Shown here one piece after another: positions 25,384 through 33,479 of a stretch of 38,385 nucleotides of DNA (position 1 is the first letter of the stretch; each line of letters opens with the position of its first letter). The notes beneath the pieces are model-generated. The model saw nothing but the letters and a program-made list of their open reading frames with translations. It was not told the DNA's origin and ran no database searches. Origin of the DNA: CAXQRU01 sp964226685 (lineage in GTDB: Bacteria; Pseudomonadota; Gammaproteobacteria; Pseudomonadales; Cellvibrionaceae); NCBI GenBank assembly GCA_964226685.1, contig CAXQRU010000003.1, positions 1-38,385 on the forward strand, in the 5' to 3' direction. Made by a program: the position numbers and the translations under genes.

Positions 25384-26799
25384 ATGTCAGTTAAAACCAA
25401 TAAAAATTTTCAGTTTTTAGATATGCCCAGGCAAGATCCGAATAAAAAAGATCTCTACACTCGAAAAACTCAGTTTGTTGAAATTTATCAACCCTTCACG
25501 GCTCGGGCTGTACAAGAACAATCTGAGCGCTGTTTGGATTGTGGCAATCCCTATTGTGAATGGCAATGTCCGGTGCATAATTTTATTCCAAACTGGCTCG
25601 ATTTGATTGCCAGTGGCGATATTTTTGCGGCGGCCGAGTTGAGCCATCAAACGAACTCTTTGCCCGAGGTTTGTGGCCGAGTGTGTCCGCAAGATCGCTT
25701 GTGTGAAGGTGCTTGCACCTTAAATGATGGTTTTGGAGCAGTCACTATTGGTAATGTTGAAAAATATATTACTGACACCGCCTTTGCCATGGGTTGGCGG
25801 CCCGATATGTCAAAAGTGGTGTGGAGTGATAAACGTGTTGCCATTATAGGAGCCGGGCCGGCAGGTTTGGGGTGTGCGGACGTGCTAGTTCGTAGCGGCA
25901 TTAAGCCCGTCGTATTTGATCGATACCCAGAGATTGGTGGTTTGCTGACGTTTGGTATTCCAGAGTTTAAATTGGAAAAATCCGTTATGACAAGACGGCG
26001 AGAAATTTTTACCGAAATGGGTGTTGAATTTCATTTGAATGTGGATGTCGATCAAAAAATTTTCCAAGGATTACTTGAAGAATTTGATGCGGTATTTATG
26101 GGTATGGGAACTTATACCTATATGAAAGGCGGTTTTCCTGGGGAAGATCTTGAGGGAGTTTATGATGCCCTGCCATTTTTGGTGGCCAATGTGAATCGCA
26201 ATTTGGGTTTTGAAAAAAATCCCGATGATTTTATTAGCGTTAAAGGAAAAAAAGTCATTGTGTTAGGTGGTGGCGATACCGCCATGGACTGTAATCGCAC
26301 CTCCATTCGCCAAGGCGCCGAGCGCGTGACGTGCGCTTACCGTAGAGACGAAGACAATATGCCCGGTTCCAAGCGAGAGGTGCACAATGCTAGAGAAGAG
26401 GGGGTGCAGTTTTTATTTAATCGCCAGCCTATTGAGATTGTGGGGAATGGTCGAGTCGAAGGCGTTAAGCTGGTGAGCACTCGGCTTGGTGAGCCGGATG
26501 AAAAAGGCCGTCGTCGCCCAGAGGTGATTGAAGGCAGTGAGGAAATCATTCCTGCTGACGTGGTCTTAGTGGCCTTTGGTTTTCAGCCTGATCCCAAGCC
26601 TTGGTTTGATGATTTTAATGTGGCTACTCATGATTGGGGCGGCGTTGTGGCTCCCGAGTCACAGACTTATCCATTTCAGACCAAAAACCCCAAGATTTTT
26701 GCTGGTGGCGATATGGTTAGGGGCTCCGATTTGGTGGTGACAGCGATTTGGGAGGGGCGTCAGGCGGCGGAAAGTATTGCAGACTGGCTTGACCGCTAA
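25384..26799 (+). CDS. gltD: Glutamate synthase (NADPH), small subunit
   Basis: The 471-aa flavoprotein passes electrons from NADPH through FAD and two [4Fe-4S] clusters to GltB. The N-terminal cysteines are all present (CLDCGNPYCEWQCP and VCGRVCPQDRLCEGAC). The FAD-binding loop is IGAGPAGLGCADVL near residue 156 and the NADPH-binding loop is LGGGDTAMD near residue 298. GltD-type oxidoreductases also occur with other partners, but the 2-nt spacing from gltB settles the role here. Length is typical. Confidence 0.98.
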   Translation: MSVKTNKNFQFLDMPRQDPNKKDLYTRKTQFVEIYQPFTARAVQEQSERCLDCGNPYCEWQCPVHNFIPNWLDLIASGDIFAAAELSHQTNSLPEVCGRVCPQDRLCEGACTLNDGFGAVTIGNVEKYITDTAFAMGWRPDMSKVVWSDKRVAIIGAGPAGLGCADVLVRSGIKPVVFDRYPEIGGLLTFGIPEFKLEKSVMTRRREIFTEMGVEFHLNVDVDQKIFQGLLEEFDAVFMGMGTYTYMKGGFPGEDLEGVYDALPFLVANVNRNLGFEKNPDDFISVKGKKVIVLGGGDTAMDCNRTSIRQGAERVTCAYRRDEDNMPGSKREVHNAREEGVQFLFNRQPIEIVGNGRVEGVKLVSTRLGEPDEKGRRRPEVIEGSEEIIPADVVLVAFGFQPDPKPWFDDFNVATHDWGGVVAPESQTYPFQTKNPKIFAGGDMVRGSDLVVTAIWEGRQAAESIADWLDR

Positions 26800-26816
26800 G
26801 GTTTGAGGCGATAAAG

Positions 26817-26834
26817 TCAAACTCCCTAGTTTGA
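26817..26834 (+). terminator. Weak hairpin after gltD
   Basis: TCAAACT (26817-26823) pairs with AGTTTGA (26828-26834) across a 4-nt loop, 18 nt after the gltD stop. A T-poor tail and the gloC start 13 nt later make real termination doubtful; partial attenuation is possible. Confidence 0.35.
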
Positions 26835-26847
26835 ATTGTTGTCGCCA

Positions 26848-27492
26848 ATGAAATACACCATTATCCCAGTCACGCATTACCAACAAAACTCCAGTTTGTT
26901 GTGGTGTGAGGTGACACAAGAGGCTATCTCCATCGATCCTGGTGGAGAAGTCGAGAAGATTATTTCAGTTATAGAATCTAAAAACCTCACCTTAACTAAA
27001 ATTGTTCTGACTCATGGTCATATGGATCATGTGGGAGGCGCCGTGGCGCTGGCCAAGCATTATCAAGTGCCGATCATTGGCCCTCATAAAGATGATGAGT
27101 TTTGGCTACAGCAACTGCCTGATCAAGCGGCGATGATGGGTATGCAACCTCAGCCACCTTTTGTGCCAACGGCTTGGTTGGATGAAGGGCAAACTATTGA
27201 GTTTGGTCATGAGTCATTAGAGGTCTATCACTGCCCGGGTCATACGCCGGGTCATGTCGTTTTATTTCACAGAGCCAGTCAACTTGCGATCGTGGGCGAT
27301 GTTTTATTTAGAGGCTCCATTGGTCGCACCGATTTTCCCCGAGGTAATCATCAAGATTTGCTCGATAGCATCCGTCTTAAACTCTGGCCTTTAGGAGCTG
27401 ACGTTGCGTTTGTACCAGGGCATGGGCCTATGTCCACGTTTGGGGAAGAGAGAATGAGTAATCCTTTTGTGGCAGATCATCGTTATGGATGA
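26848..27492 (+). CDS. gloC: Metallo-beta-lactamase fold hydrolase, glyoxalase II type
   Basis: ATG 26848 gives 214 aa beginning MKYTIIPVTHYQQN, as in E. coli YcbL/GloC (215 aa). The metal-binding THGHMDHVGG motif is at residues 55-64 (His56, His58, Asp60, His61), followed by CPGHTPGH, GDVLFRGSIGRTDF and PGHGP. GloC hydrolyses S-lactoylglutathione, the second step of methylglyoxal removal, and is cytoplasmic. The stop overlaps the next gene by 8 nt. A TTG at 26836 could add four residues. Confidence 0.92.
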   Translation: MKYTIIPVTHYQQNSSLLWCEVTQEAISIDPGGEVEKIISVIESKNLTLTKIVLTHGHMDHVGGAVALAKHYQVPIIGPHKDDEFWLQQLPDQAAMMGMQPQPPFVPTAWLDEGQTIEFGHESLEVYHCPGHTPGHVVLFHRASQLAIVGDVLFRGSIGRTDFPRGNHQDLLDSIRLKLWPLGADVAFVPGHGPMSTFGEERMSNPFVADHRYG

Positions 27493-27919
27493 TCCTATTT
27501 GGTTTGGTGAGCCTGATGTTGGATTGTTGAATCAACAACGACAACATACCTTGTGTGAAGCTCTGGATATTTCTTTAACCCAAATTGGCCCCAACTTTGT
27601 TTGCGGCAAAATGCCAGTCGATGGCAGAACCGTACAAAATATTGGTTTATTACACGGTGGCGCCAGTGTGGCATTGGCTGAGACTCTGGGTAGTATCGGC
27701 GCTTACTTAACCATTGATCCTGAGCATTTTATTTGTGTGGGCCAAGAAGTCAGCGCGAGTCACTTGCGCAGTGTGGCAACGGGTTGGGTAACCGGCAAAG
27801 CGAGTCCGATTCATCTTGGGAACTCTCAGCAAGTATGGGAAATTCGTATCGAGGATGATAAAAAGCGCTTGAGCTGTATCTCTCGATTAACAGTGGCCAT
27901 TCGGCGCAAGCGTCAGTGA
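27485..27919 (+). CDS. Hotdog-fold thioesterase (MenI/YdiI-like)
   Basis: ATG 27485 lies inside the last codons of gloC, so the two are co-translated. The 144-aa protein has the PaaI/MenI hotdog motif LLHGGASVALAETLGSIGAY, with His57 and the catalytic-type Glu66, as in E. coli YdiI, which cleaves dihydroxynaphthoyl-CoA and other acyl-CoAs. The FVCGKMPVDGRTVQNIG segment before it and the conserved VGQEVSASHLRSV after it complete the fold. The substrate cannot be told from sequence, so I give no gene symbol. A strong hairpin follows the gene. Confidence 0.88.
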   Translation: MDDPIWFGEPDVGLLNQQRQHTLCEALDISLTQIGPNFVCGKMPVDGRTVQNIGLLHGGASVALAETLGSIGAYLTIDPEHFICVGQEVSASHLRSVATGWVTGKASPIHLGNSQQVWEIRIEDDKKRLSCISRLTVAIRRKRQ

Positions 27920-27921
27920 TA

Positions 27922-27941
27922 GTGCACCCTTTCGGGTGCAC
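27922..27941. terminator. Bidirectional terminator between thioesterase and metalloprotease genes
   Basis: GTGCACCC (27922-27929) and GGGTGCAC (27934-27941) form a perfect 8-bp stem with a TTTC loop, three bases after one stop and ten before the other. The T-rich flank on the plus strand is only GTTT, so it serves convergent genes moderately well. Confidence 0.75.
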
Positions 27942-27951
27942 AGTTTAACTC

Positions 27952-29688
27952 CTACAGTTCCTCTAACGTCACATTATCCAGATAAAAATTGTACGCTGGG
28001 CTGGGGCCAAAAAAGATCAGGTTGACTTGCTTAAAGGGGTAATCGCTTTCAGGCATGGTAAAGGTGCCGCTAACCTCTGCCCACTCTGTACCCACACTCA
28101 CTCGTTTGATGACCATATCGGCCCACTTGGTGCCACTTGCGCGAGTGAGGTCCACCTCGACCCAGTTGACTCTCGCTTGCACGGTGTGTGTGCCAGATTC
28201 CAGTCGAGCGTACCCAGTTACCCGATAGGTTTTTCCGGCCTCAACTTGTTGAGTGATATATTGCGCTGGGCCATCGTACCAGTTAACACGGTCTGTTGTT
28301 TTGATACTGTAAAACCCTTCATAAGGGTTTTCAGAACTGATGCTGAGCTTACCTTTATATTGGGTATACCAGCCTGATAAAGCTCCGCTTTCAATATCGC
28401 CATTAGCAATCAGGTTGTTACTTTGTTCATTTGTCGTGCCGCCAACAGGAACAATATTAACTTGATCAACGAGCAAATCATTTTCGACTCTTGGTCCATA
28501 AAAAGCCACAATAACTTGCTTGATTTCCCTGCTTTCTTTTAATGAGAAAGTGCTTTCAATAGTGTTCCATTGATCACCATTAATACCTATGCCATTAAAG
28601 TAGTGATAGCGGTATCCATTTTCATCATTTATACCAATTGCCATTTGACCATTTTCGCTGCCATTGTGACCTAATTTCATTGCGGCGGAAATATTGTATT
28701 CTCCCCCTACTTGTACCCGATTGGTAATATCTTGGTAAACACCCGAGTAAAAATATGGTCGATTAGATGCTCGCAGACTGGATTCGCCAGTGAATCGATG
28801 TTTGTTATCAAGATTTAAATTAGCTCCAAAAAAGGGTTTCCAAGGTGAGGTGCTAGCTTCCATACTAGGATTGGCCACTAAGTTGTTATTGACAACTGGA
28901 ACTAAGGTAGCTGGATCGCTTTGTTCGTTCGTTTTGCTTGGCATAAAATCGGCAACTTGAGAAGAAACGGCTTCAATGGCTGCAACCGCATCAGCGCTAT
29001 TGGGGTCCCCCTCTGGTATACCACAAGGCAAATCATAGCAATCGGTTTGACGAGGATTTGAAAAGCGATCAATTCGACTAGCGTTGAACACTTGGTTGTA
29101 AGCCATAATGGTAGAGAAGGTGTAATCCACTCCATAACCCAGGCCATACTCGAAAATATTGCCGACATCACCTTGAGCTCGTGAGTGCCTTAAACCCATG
29201 TTATGACCAATTTCATGGGCGAAGGAATTGTTATTACAGTCAGCGGCTACAAGAGAGTATGCATAGGTTTTTGACCAACTATTGATAATTCCATCCTTTC
29301 CAGATATCACATAGCCGATGCCGCAGCTATTATTTTTAACCGAGAGCATGGTAACTAAGTCAGCACCATATTGAGTTCTTAAATTTTGTACATAGGCATT
29401 ATCTCTTAATGCGCTAAGGCCACTGCTGGCGACTTTGTCTGCCTCAGGAATACTTACTTTTTCAACATGCACTAATTGTAATCGTGCAGAAATTTCACTA
29501 TCACGATAAATACTATTGGTGGTCGCCACCAAATGATTAATATAGGTTTCTATTGCATCTTGGCCGCCCTTAACTTGTTCTGCGCCTTGATTGTATAACA
29601 CCAAAACATCAATAGTATTGGCTAAAGCGAGGGGGCTTGAGATCGCAACTGAAGTCGCCATCACTTTAAAAAAACTACTTATTTTCAT
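27952..29688 (-). CDS. Secreted reprolysin-type zinc metalloprotease with two C-terminal beta-sandwich modules
   Basis: The 578-aa protein has a signal peptide (MKISSFFKVMATSVAISSPLALA, cleavage likely after ALA at residue 23) and a catalytic domain with HEIGHNMGLRH (His158, Glu159, His162, His168) and a Met-turn TIMAY (Met195), the metzincin/reprolysin pattern. Cysteines around Cys122/Cys151 and CYDLPC suggest disulfides. After residue 265 come two similar modules (about 265-415 and 425-578; LVANPSMEAS ... and LIANGDIESG ...), which look like CBM4/9 or CenC-type carbohydrate-binding domains. It should be an extracellular protease acting on glycan-bearing substrates. The usual N-terminal pro-domain is missing and seems to be encoded by the gene upstream. 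Confidence 0.9.
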   Translation of the reverse strand: MKISSFFKVMATSVAISSPLALANTIDVLVLYNQGAEQVKGGQDAIETYINHLVATTNSIYRDSEISARLQLVHVEKVSIPEADKVASSGLSALRDNAYVQNLRTQYGADLVTMLSVKNNSCGIGYVISGKDGIINSWSKTYAYSLVAADCNNNSFAHEIGHNMGLRHSRAQGDVGNIFEYGLGYGVDYTFSTIMAYNQVFNASRIDRFSNPRQTDCYDLPCGIPEGDPNSADAVAAIEAVSSQVADFMPSKTNEQSDPATLVPVVNNNLVANPSMEASTSPWKPFFGANLNLDNKHRFTGESSLRASNRPYFYSGVYQDITNRVQVGGEYNISAAMKLGHNGSENGQMAIGINDENGYRYHYFNGIGINGDQWNTIESTFSLKESREIKQVIVAFYGPRVENDLLVDQVNIVPVGGTTNEQSNNLIANGDIESGALSGWYTQYKGKLSISSENPYEGFYSIKTTDRVNWYDGPAQYITQQVEAGKTYRVTGYARLESGTHTVQARVNWVEVDLTRASGTKWADMVIKRVSVGTEWAEVSGTFTMPESDYPFKQVNLIFFGPSPAYNFYLDNVTLEEL

Positions 29689-29714
29689 TTTTTACTCTCT
29701 TATTGTGTTGAGGT

Positions 29715-30332
29715 TTATTGAGAAGGTTCTAGTACATCTTGTATGACCAATACTTCATCGGTTTCCTGTGGATAGGGTTCGGCCACCGCGTCTTTTGAAA
29801 CGATCCATCCTTTATTGTCACGCGCTTCCATCAAATAAACACCGTAAGGTGTTGAGATGTTGGCAAAGGTGATATTTTTTCCTTGAGTTAAGGTCATTGA
29901 GTAAGACGGGTTATCATCCAAAAAGCCGACAATGGTTTTATCACCATTCTTGTGAATATTGGCTTCCTCGATAGTGACCTCAAACGAGCTTTTTAATTGG
30001 GGAATGGGTATATTGATCATTCCACCTTTTTGCAAACCATCAATTAAGTCTGGTGTGAGCAAAAGATCGGCTTTTTCATAGGTTGTTGGATGAGTATTCC
30101 CATCAGCACTTTTCCAGAGAGAGGCACCATTTATGATTTGCGGGTCTTTGATATCAGAAGGCGGGCCTATCGAATGCGCCTTATGTTGAGAAATGGTAGT
30201 TTGTAGCATCTCAGTATCGGTATGACTCGATACCAGTTCAACCTCAGGAGTCTGTAAAGGTTCTTTGGTCGCCAGCCAATAAGCTATTGTGCCAGCGGAT
30301 AAAGCGAACAGGCTTATCATTTTTATTTTCAT
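29715..30332 (-). CDS. Exported protein resembling a reprolysin pro-domain, separate from its protease
   Basis: ATG 30332 has AGGA seven bases upstream. The 205-aa protein has an N-terminal signal or anchor (MISLFALSAGTIAYWLA) and a beta-rich domain: SSFEVTIEEANIHKNGDKT then a VGFLDD and FANISTPYGVYLMEAR stretch. That pattern is like the pro-domain that precedes the catalytic domain in many bacterial reprolysins. The metalloprotease gene begins 26 nt downstream with its own signal peptide, so this looks like a pro-domain or inhibitor made as a second polypeptide. The likeness is from memory and by eye; an unrelated periplasmic protein is possible. Confidence 0.72.
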   Translation of the reverse strand: MKIKMISLFALSAGTIAYWLATKEPLQTPEVELVSSHTDTEMLQTTISQHKAHSIGPPSDIKDPQIINGASLWKSADGNTHPTTYEKADLLLTPDLIDGLQKGGMINIPIPQLKSSFEVTIEEANIHKNGDKTIVGFLDDNPSYSMTLTQGKNITFANISTPYGVYLMEARDNKGWIVSKDAVAEPYPQETDEVLVIQDVLEPSQ

Positions 30333-30426
30333 AAGGTTATCCTGTGATCATTTAAGTACTATAGTGAGCAATGCTCGTACCATATCGTTTATGCATTTCG
30401 TTTTTGCTTCATTTAAGATGCCATTG

Positions 30427-30442
30427 TGTGGCACTGATCACA
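30427..30442. promoter_or_regulatory. Candidate CRP/Vfr-type binding site
   Basis: TGTGG-N6-TCACA matches the CRP core TGTGA-N6-TCACA at nine of ten positions, about 95 nt before the start of the metalloprotease operon on the minus strand and about 170 nt before elbB on the plus strand. A further TGTGATCA half-site is at 30343-30350. Catabolite-type control of the protease is plausible but untested. Confidence 0.45.
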
Positions 30443-30518
30443 TATTCTTTCAGTGTCATAAAAAAGTGTTATATTTATTGAGTCATTCTTTACCCTTTGG
30501 TAAGAGAAAATACGCCAA

Positions 30519-30544
30519 TAATTTTTAATTGCAGTTAAAAATTA
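30519..30544. promoter_or_regulatory. AT-rich 10-bp inverted repeat upstream of elbB
   Basis: TAATTTTTAA pairs perfectly with TTAAAAATTA across a 6-nt loop (TTGCAG), about 68 nt before the elbB start. It could be an operator or, for transcripts leaving the protease operon side, a hairpin. I know no named regulator for it. The rest of 30333-30611 shows only the CRP-like site and no gene. Confidence 0.4.
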
Positions 30545-30611
30545 AGCGCAAGGTGTTTAGAATACTGACTCGTTCAGTTCGTTTTTCATAAAATTATTTA
30601 TAGGAGATGTG

Positions 30612-31259
30612 ATGAATAAAGTAGCCGTGGTGCTTTCTGGTTGTGGTGTTTATGACGGTGCTGAAATCAATGAAGTGGTATTAACGTTGCTGTCACTAGA
30701 AGAGAATGACATTGCCTACCAATGTTTTGCTCCAGATATAGATCAATATCATGTGATCAATCATCTTAACGGTGAGGAACTGCCACAAAAAAGAAACGTA
30801 CTGCAGGAGTCTGCAAGAATTGTTCGAGGCAATTGTAAAGCATTGACTGAGCTTAACGCTTCAGAGTTCGACGCGTTGGTGGTGCCTGGTGGATTCGGAG
30901 TTGCTAAAAATTTATCCAATATTGCCTTTGAAGGCGAAAACTTTTCGATCAACGACACGTTTTTAGAAGTGTGTCTAGCGTTTAAGGCGCTCAATAAACC
31001 TGCGGCCTATTTGTGTATCGCTCCAGCATTATTGTGTAAAATTTATGATCGTATTCGATGCACGATTGGAAATGATAAAGGGTTTGCTGAAATTATTGAG
31101 GCATGTGGTGGAACTCACGAAGTATCGAAAGTTGATGAGGTGGTCGTCGATGAGTCCAATAAAGTCTTGAGCACCTCATGTTATATGTTGGCAGAAAATC
31201 TCAGTCAAGCTCGCTCTGGGATTGTTAATTTGGTGTCTGCATTGAAAAAAATGCTGTGA
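30612..31259 (+). CDS. elbB: Glyoxalase ElbB (DJ-1/PfpI superfamily)
   Basis: ATG 30612 with AGGAG five bases upstream gives 215 aa. ElbB was first linked to isoprenoid synthesis and later to glyoxalase activity. The family opening VAVVLSGCGVYDGAEINE, the PGGFGVAKNL loop and the conserved CIAPAL nucleophile segment (around residue 135) are all present. It is cytoplasmic. The gene stands alone, with a hairpin after it that also serves dmlA. Confidence 0.95.
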   Translation: MNKVAVVLSGCGVYDGAEINEVVLTLLSLEENDIAYQCFAPDIDQYHVINHLNGEELPQKRNVLQESARIVRGNCKALTELNASEFDALVVPGGFGVAKNLSNIAFEGENFSINDTFLEVCLAFKALNKPAAYLCIAPALLCKIYDRIRCTIGNDKGFAEIIEACGGTHEVSKVDEVVVDESNKVLSTSCYMLAENLSQARSGIVNLVSALKKML

Positions 31260-31305
31260 TGCAAACGTCGATTTCTAGCCGATGTCAACGGGAGATAAAT
31301 TTTCT

Positions 31306-31333
31306 AGATGGCCACAACACTGGTGGGCCATCT
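31306..31333. terminator. Bidirectional terminator between elbB and dmlA
   Basis: AGATGGCC (31306-31313) pairs with GGCCATCT (31326-31333) across 12 nt, followed by TTTCGTTT on the plus strand. On the minus strand the upstream side has a TTTCT run. It sits between two convergent stops, 46 nt after elbB and 5 nt before the dmlA stop. Confidence 0.7.
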
Positions 31334-31338
31334 TTCGT

Positions 31339-32412
31339 TTACTCTCCAAGTATTTTCTTAACAATAGCCTGGCCCGTTTCTTGGGTCGTTGCTTTGCCAC
31401 CTAGATCTGAAGTGAGGTATTCTTGTTCCGCCAAGACCGACTCAATGGCTTTTATAACGATATTATGAGCTTCATCTTCACCTAAATGCTGCAGCATCAT
31501 CGCTCCAGACCAAATGGCGCCGATCGGGTTAGCAATACCGAGGCCGGCAATGTCGGGAGCCGATCCATGAACGGGCTCAAACATTGAAGGATAGGTACAC
31601 TCAGGATTGATGTTCGCTGAGGGTGCTATGGCAATGGTGCCCGTGCAGCCAGGCCCTAAGTCCGATAAAATATCGCCAAATAAATTTGAGGCCACCACGA
31701 CATCAAACTGCTCAGGTGCCATGACAAATTTGGCGGTTAAAATATCAATATGAAACTGATCGGTTCGAATGTCTGGGTATTGTTTGGACATCGCAGCAAA
31801 GCGACTGTCCCAGTAAGGCATGGAATGAAAAAGACCGTTGGATTTGGTGGCTGAAGTGACGTGCTGCTGTTTTTCGGGAAGTTGCTTGGCAAACTCAAAC
31901 GCGTATTTTAATATCCGGTCGGTTCCCTTGCGCGTGAAAATGCTGTTTTGAATGACCATTTCTTGCGGGGTATTGGGGTATTGAGTGCCGCCGCAATCTG
32001 AGTATTCACCTTCCACGTTTTCCCTAACCACGTAAAAATCAATATCGCCAGGTTTTTTGTTAGCCAGCGGGCAATTGACCCCTTCAAAAAGGCGAACAGG
32101 CCTCAAGTTGACGTACTGATCAAACATTCTTCGAATGGGTAGTAATAGGCCCCATAAAGAAATATGGTCAGGTACGCCCGGAAAGCCAACGGCGCCCAAA
32201 TAAATAGCATCAAACGCTTTTAGTTGCTCAATGCCGTCATCGGGCATCATCTTTCCCGTTTTGGCAAATAATTCACAGGACCAATCAAAAAACTGCCAAT
32301 TTAGCTGGATATCAACGCGATTAGCGACGGCTTCCAATGCTTTAATGCCCTCTGGAATCACCTCCTTGCCTATACCATCACCTGGGATAACGGCAATATT
32401 GAATACTGTCAT
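31339..32412 (-). CDS. dmlA: D-malate / tartrate dehydrogenase
   Basis: ATG 32412 with AGG upstream gives 357 aa (an in-frame ATG 39 nt further upstream is less likely). The beta-decarboxylating dehydrogenase pattern is complete: IAVIPGDGIGKEV, SLWGLLLPIRR, YVVRENVEGEYSDCGG and FEPVHGSAPDIAG. The order SDLGPGCTGTIAIAPSANI and the absence of the isopropylmalate/isocitrate-specific sequences point to the TtuC/DmlA branch, which oxidises D-malate to pyruvate and CO2 (or L-tartrate) with NAD+ and a divalent metal ion. It is divergent from a LysR gene, as dmlA and dmlR are in E. coli. Substrate preference is inferred. Confidence 0.9.
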   Translation of the reverse strand: MTVFNIAVIPGDGIGKEVIPEGIKALEAVANRVDIQLNWQFFDWSCELFAKTGKMMPDDGIEQLKAFDAIYLGAVGFPGVPDHISLWGLLLPIRRMFDQYVNLRPVRLFEGVNCPLANKKPGDIDFYVVRENVEGEYSDCGGTQYPNTPQEMVIQNSIFTRKGTDRILKYAFEFAKQLPEKQQHVTSATKSNGLFHSMPYWDSRFAAMSKQYPDIRTDQFHIDILTAKFVMAPEQFDVVVASNLFGDILSDLGPGCTGTIAIAPSANINPECTYPSMFEPVHGSAPDIAGLGIANPIGAIWSGAMMLQHLGEDEAHNIVIKAIESVLAEQEYLTSDLGGKATTQETGQAIVKKILGE

Positions 32413-32459
32413 AGCAAATACCTGTTGGGAAAAGAAATGACTGTACAGCATGGCTAGTA

Positions 32460-32480
32460 TGTATCAATATACAATTTGTA
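32460..32480. promoter_or_regulatory. Overlapping palindromes in the dmlA-dmlR spacer
   Basis: TGTAT-CAAT-ATACA (32460-32473) and TACAA-T-TTGTA (32470-32480) are perfect inverted repeats overlapping by four bases, in the 87-nt spacer between the divergent genes. LysR-type activators bind such T-N11-A style sites near their own promoter. The pair is a good candidate for the DmlR recognition and activation sites. Confidence 0.55.
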
Positions 32481-32499
32481 AACTTTAAGGTTACATATC

Positions 32500-33420
32500 G
32501 TGAATAATCTGCCTCCACTCAATGATCTAAAAGTGTTTTGTGAGGTTGCTAAGCATTCGTCATTTGCAGCAACGGCTGAAAGTCTGGATGTCTCTCCAGC
32601 TTTTATTAGTAAGCGGATTCGTCTGCTTGAGCAGCACTTTGGTGTGCACTTATTTTATCGCTCCCCTCGGCGCAGTCAGTTGACCCATCAAGGGCGCATC
32701 GTGCTTATGCAAGCTGAGAAAATGTTGGAGTTGTTATCGCAAACACATGATCAATTGACTGGCAGCCAAGATGAGCTTAAGGGTTGTCTGCGGATTGTCA
32801 CGAGCAGCGGCTTTGGGGAGAAATGTATCGCTCCCATTCTATCGCGGTTATTCGACCAAAATCCTCATTTAGAACTAGAATTGTCGCTATTGGATCGTCG
32901 AGTGGATTTGCTATCAGAAGGCTATGATTTGGAAATTAAAGTCGGCGGCGACTTGCCAGAAAGAATGATAGCCGAGAAACTGTTGGATAATCATCGCGTG
33001 CTTTGTGCAAGCCCAGATTATTTGGCCAAAAATGGTGATCCTAAGACCTTGTCGGACCTGGGGGATCACAGCTGTATCAGTATTCGAGAGCGAGATCATG
33101 ATTATCACAGTCAGTGGCAGTTGTACGATGAATCAACTCAGAGACAGTCGATAAGGCCTAAGTTATCGTTAAAGACCAATAAGGGTGAAGTCGCTGTGCA
33201 ATGGGCTTTAGCGGGCCACGGAATTATTTTGCGCTCGCTGTGGAGCGCGCAACCCTATTTGAACCGTGGTCAGTTGGTGCGTGTATTGCCGGATTTTTTT
33301 CAGCCGGCAGATATATACGCAATTTACGCTCAGAGAAAAAGTACGTCGGCCATACTAAGGTATTGCGTGAAAACCATTACATCGATGTTAAGAGAACCGC
33401 TTATTCTGACTTCTTTGTGA
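32500..33420 (+). CDS. dmlR: LysR-type regulator, DmlR-like
   Basis: GTG 32500 with AAGG at 32487-32490 starts a 306-aa protein. The N-terminal winged helix-turn-helix (about 5-65; NDLKVFCEVAKHSSFAATAE, VSPAFISKRIRLLEQHFG) and the effector-binding domain (about 93-300) are typical of LysR regulators. It is read away from dmlA, as DmlR is from DmlA, so it probably activates that gene in response to D-malate or tartrate and represses its own. The symbol follows from context and family, not from a specific signature. Confidence 0.85.
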   Translation: MNNLPPLNDLKVFCEVAKHSSFAATAESLDVSPAFISKRIRLLEQHFGVHLFYRSPRRSQLTHQGRIVLMQAEKMLELLSQTHDQLTGSQDELKGCLRIVTSSGFGEKCIAPILSRLFDQNPHLELELSLLDRRVDLLSEGYDLEIKVGGDLPERMIAEKLLDNHRVLCASPDYLAKNGDPKTLSDLGDHSCISIRERDHDYHSQWQLYDESTQRQSIRPKLSLKTNKGEVAVQWALAGHGIILRSLWSAQPYLNRGQLVRVLPDFFQPADIYAIYAQRKSTSAILRYCVKTITSMLREPLILTSL

Positions 33421-33479
33421 GTGCGCCGTTGGTATGGTGATATGATAGGCTCAACGTTTCGAGTTTTAAGGTTTTTCGT

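Noticed and set aside
25384..26799. Pseudogene or frameshift in gltBD or parC
   Set aside because: All three read through at full family length with intact motifs.
29689..29714. Frameshift splitting a single protease gene into two
   Set aside because: The downstream gene has its own signal peptide and start, and the upstream one has a stop after a natural domain end, so a simple sequencing error is unlikely.
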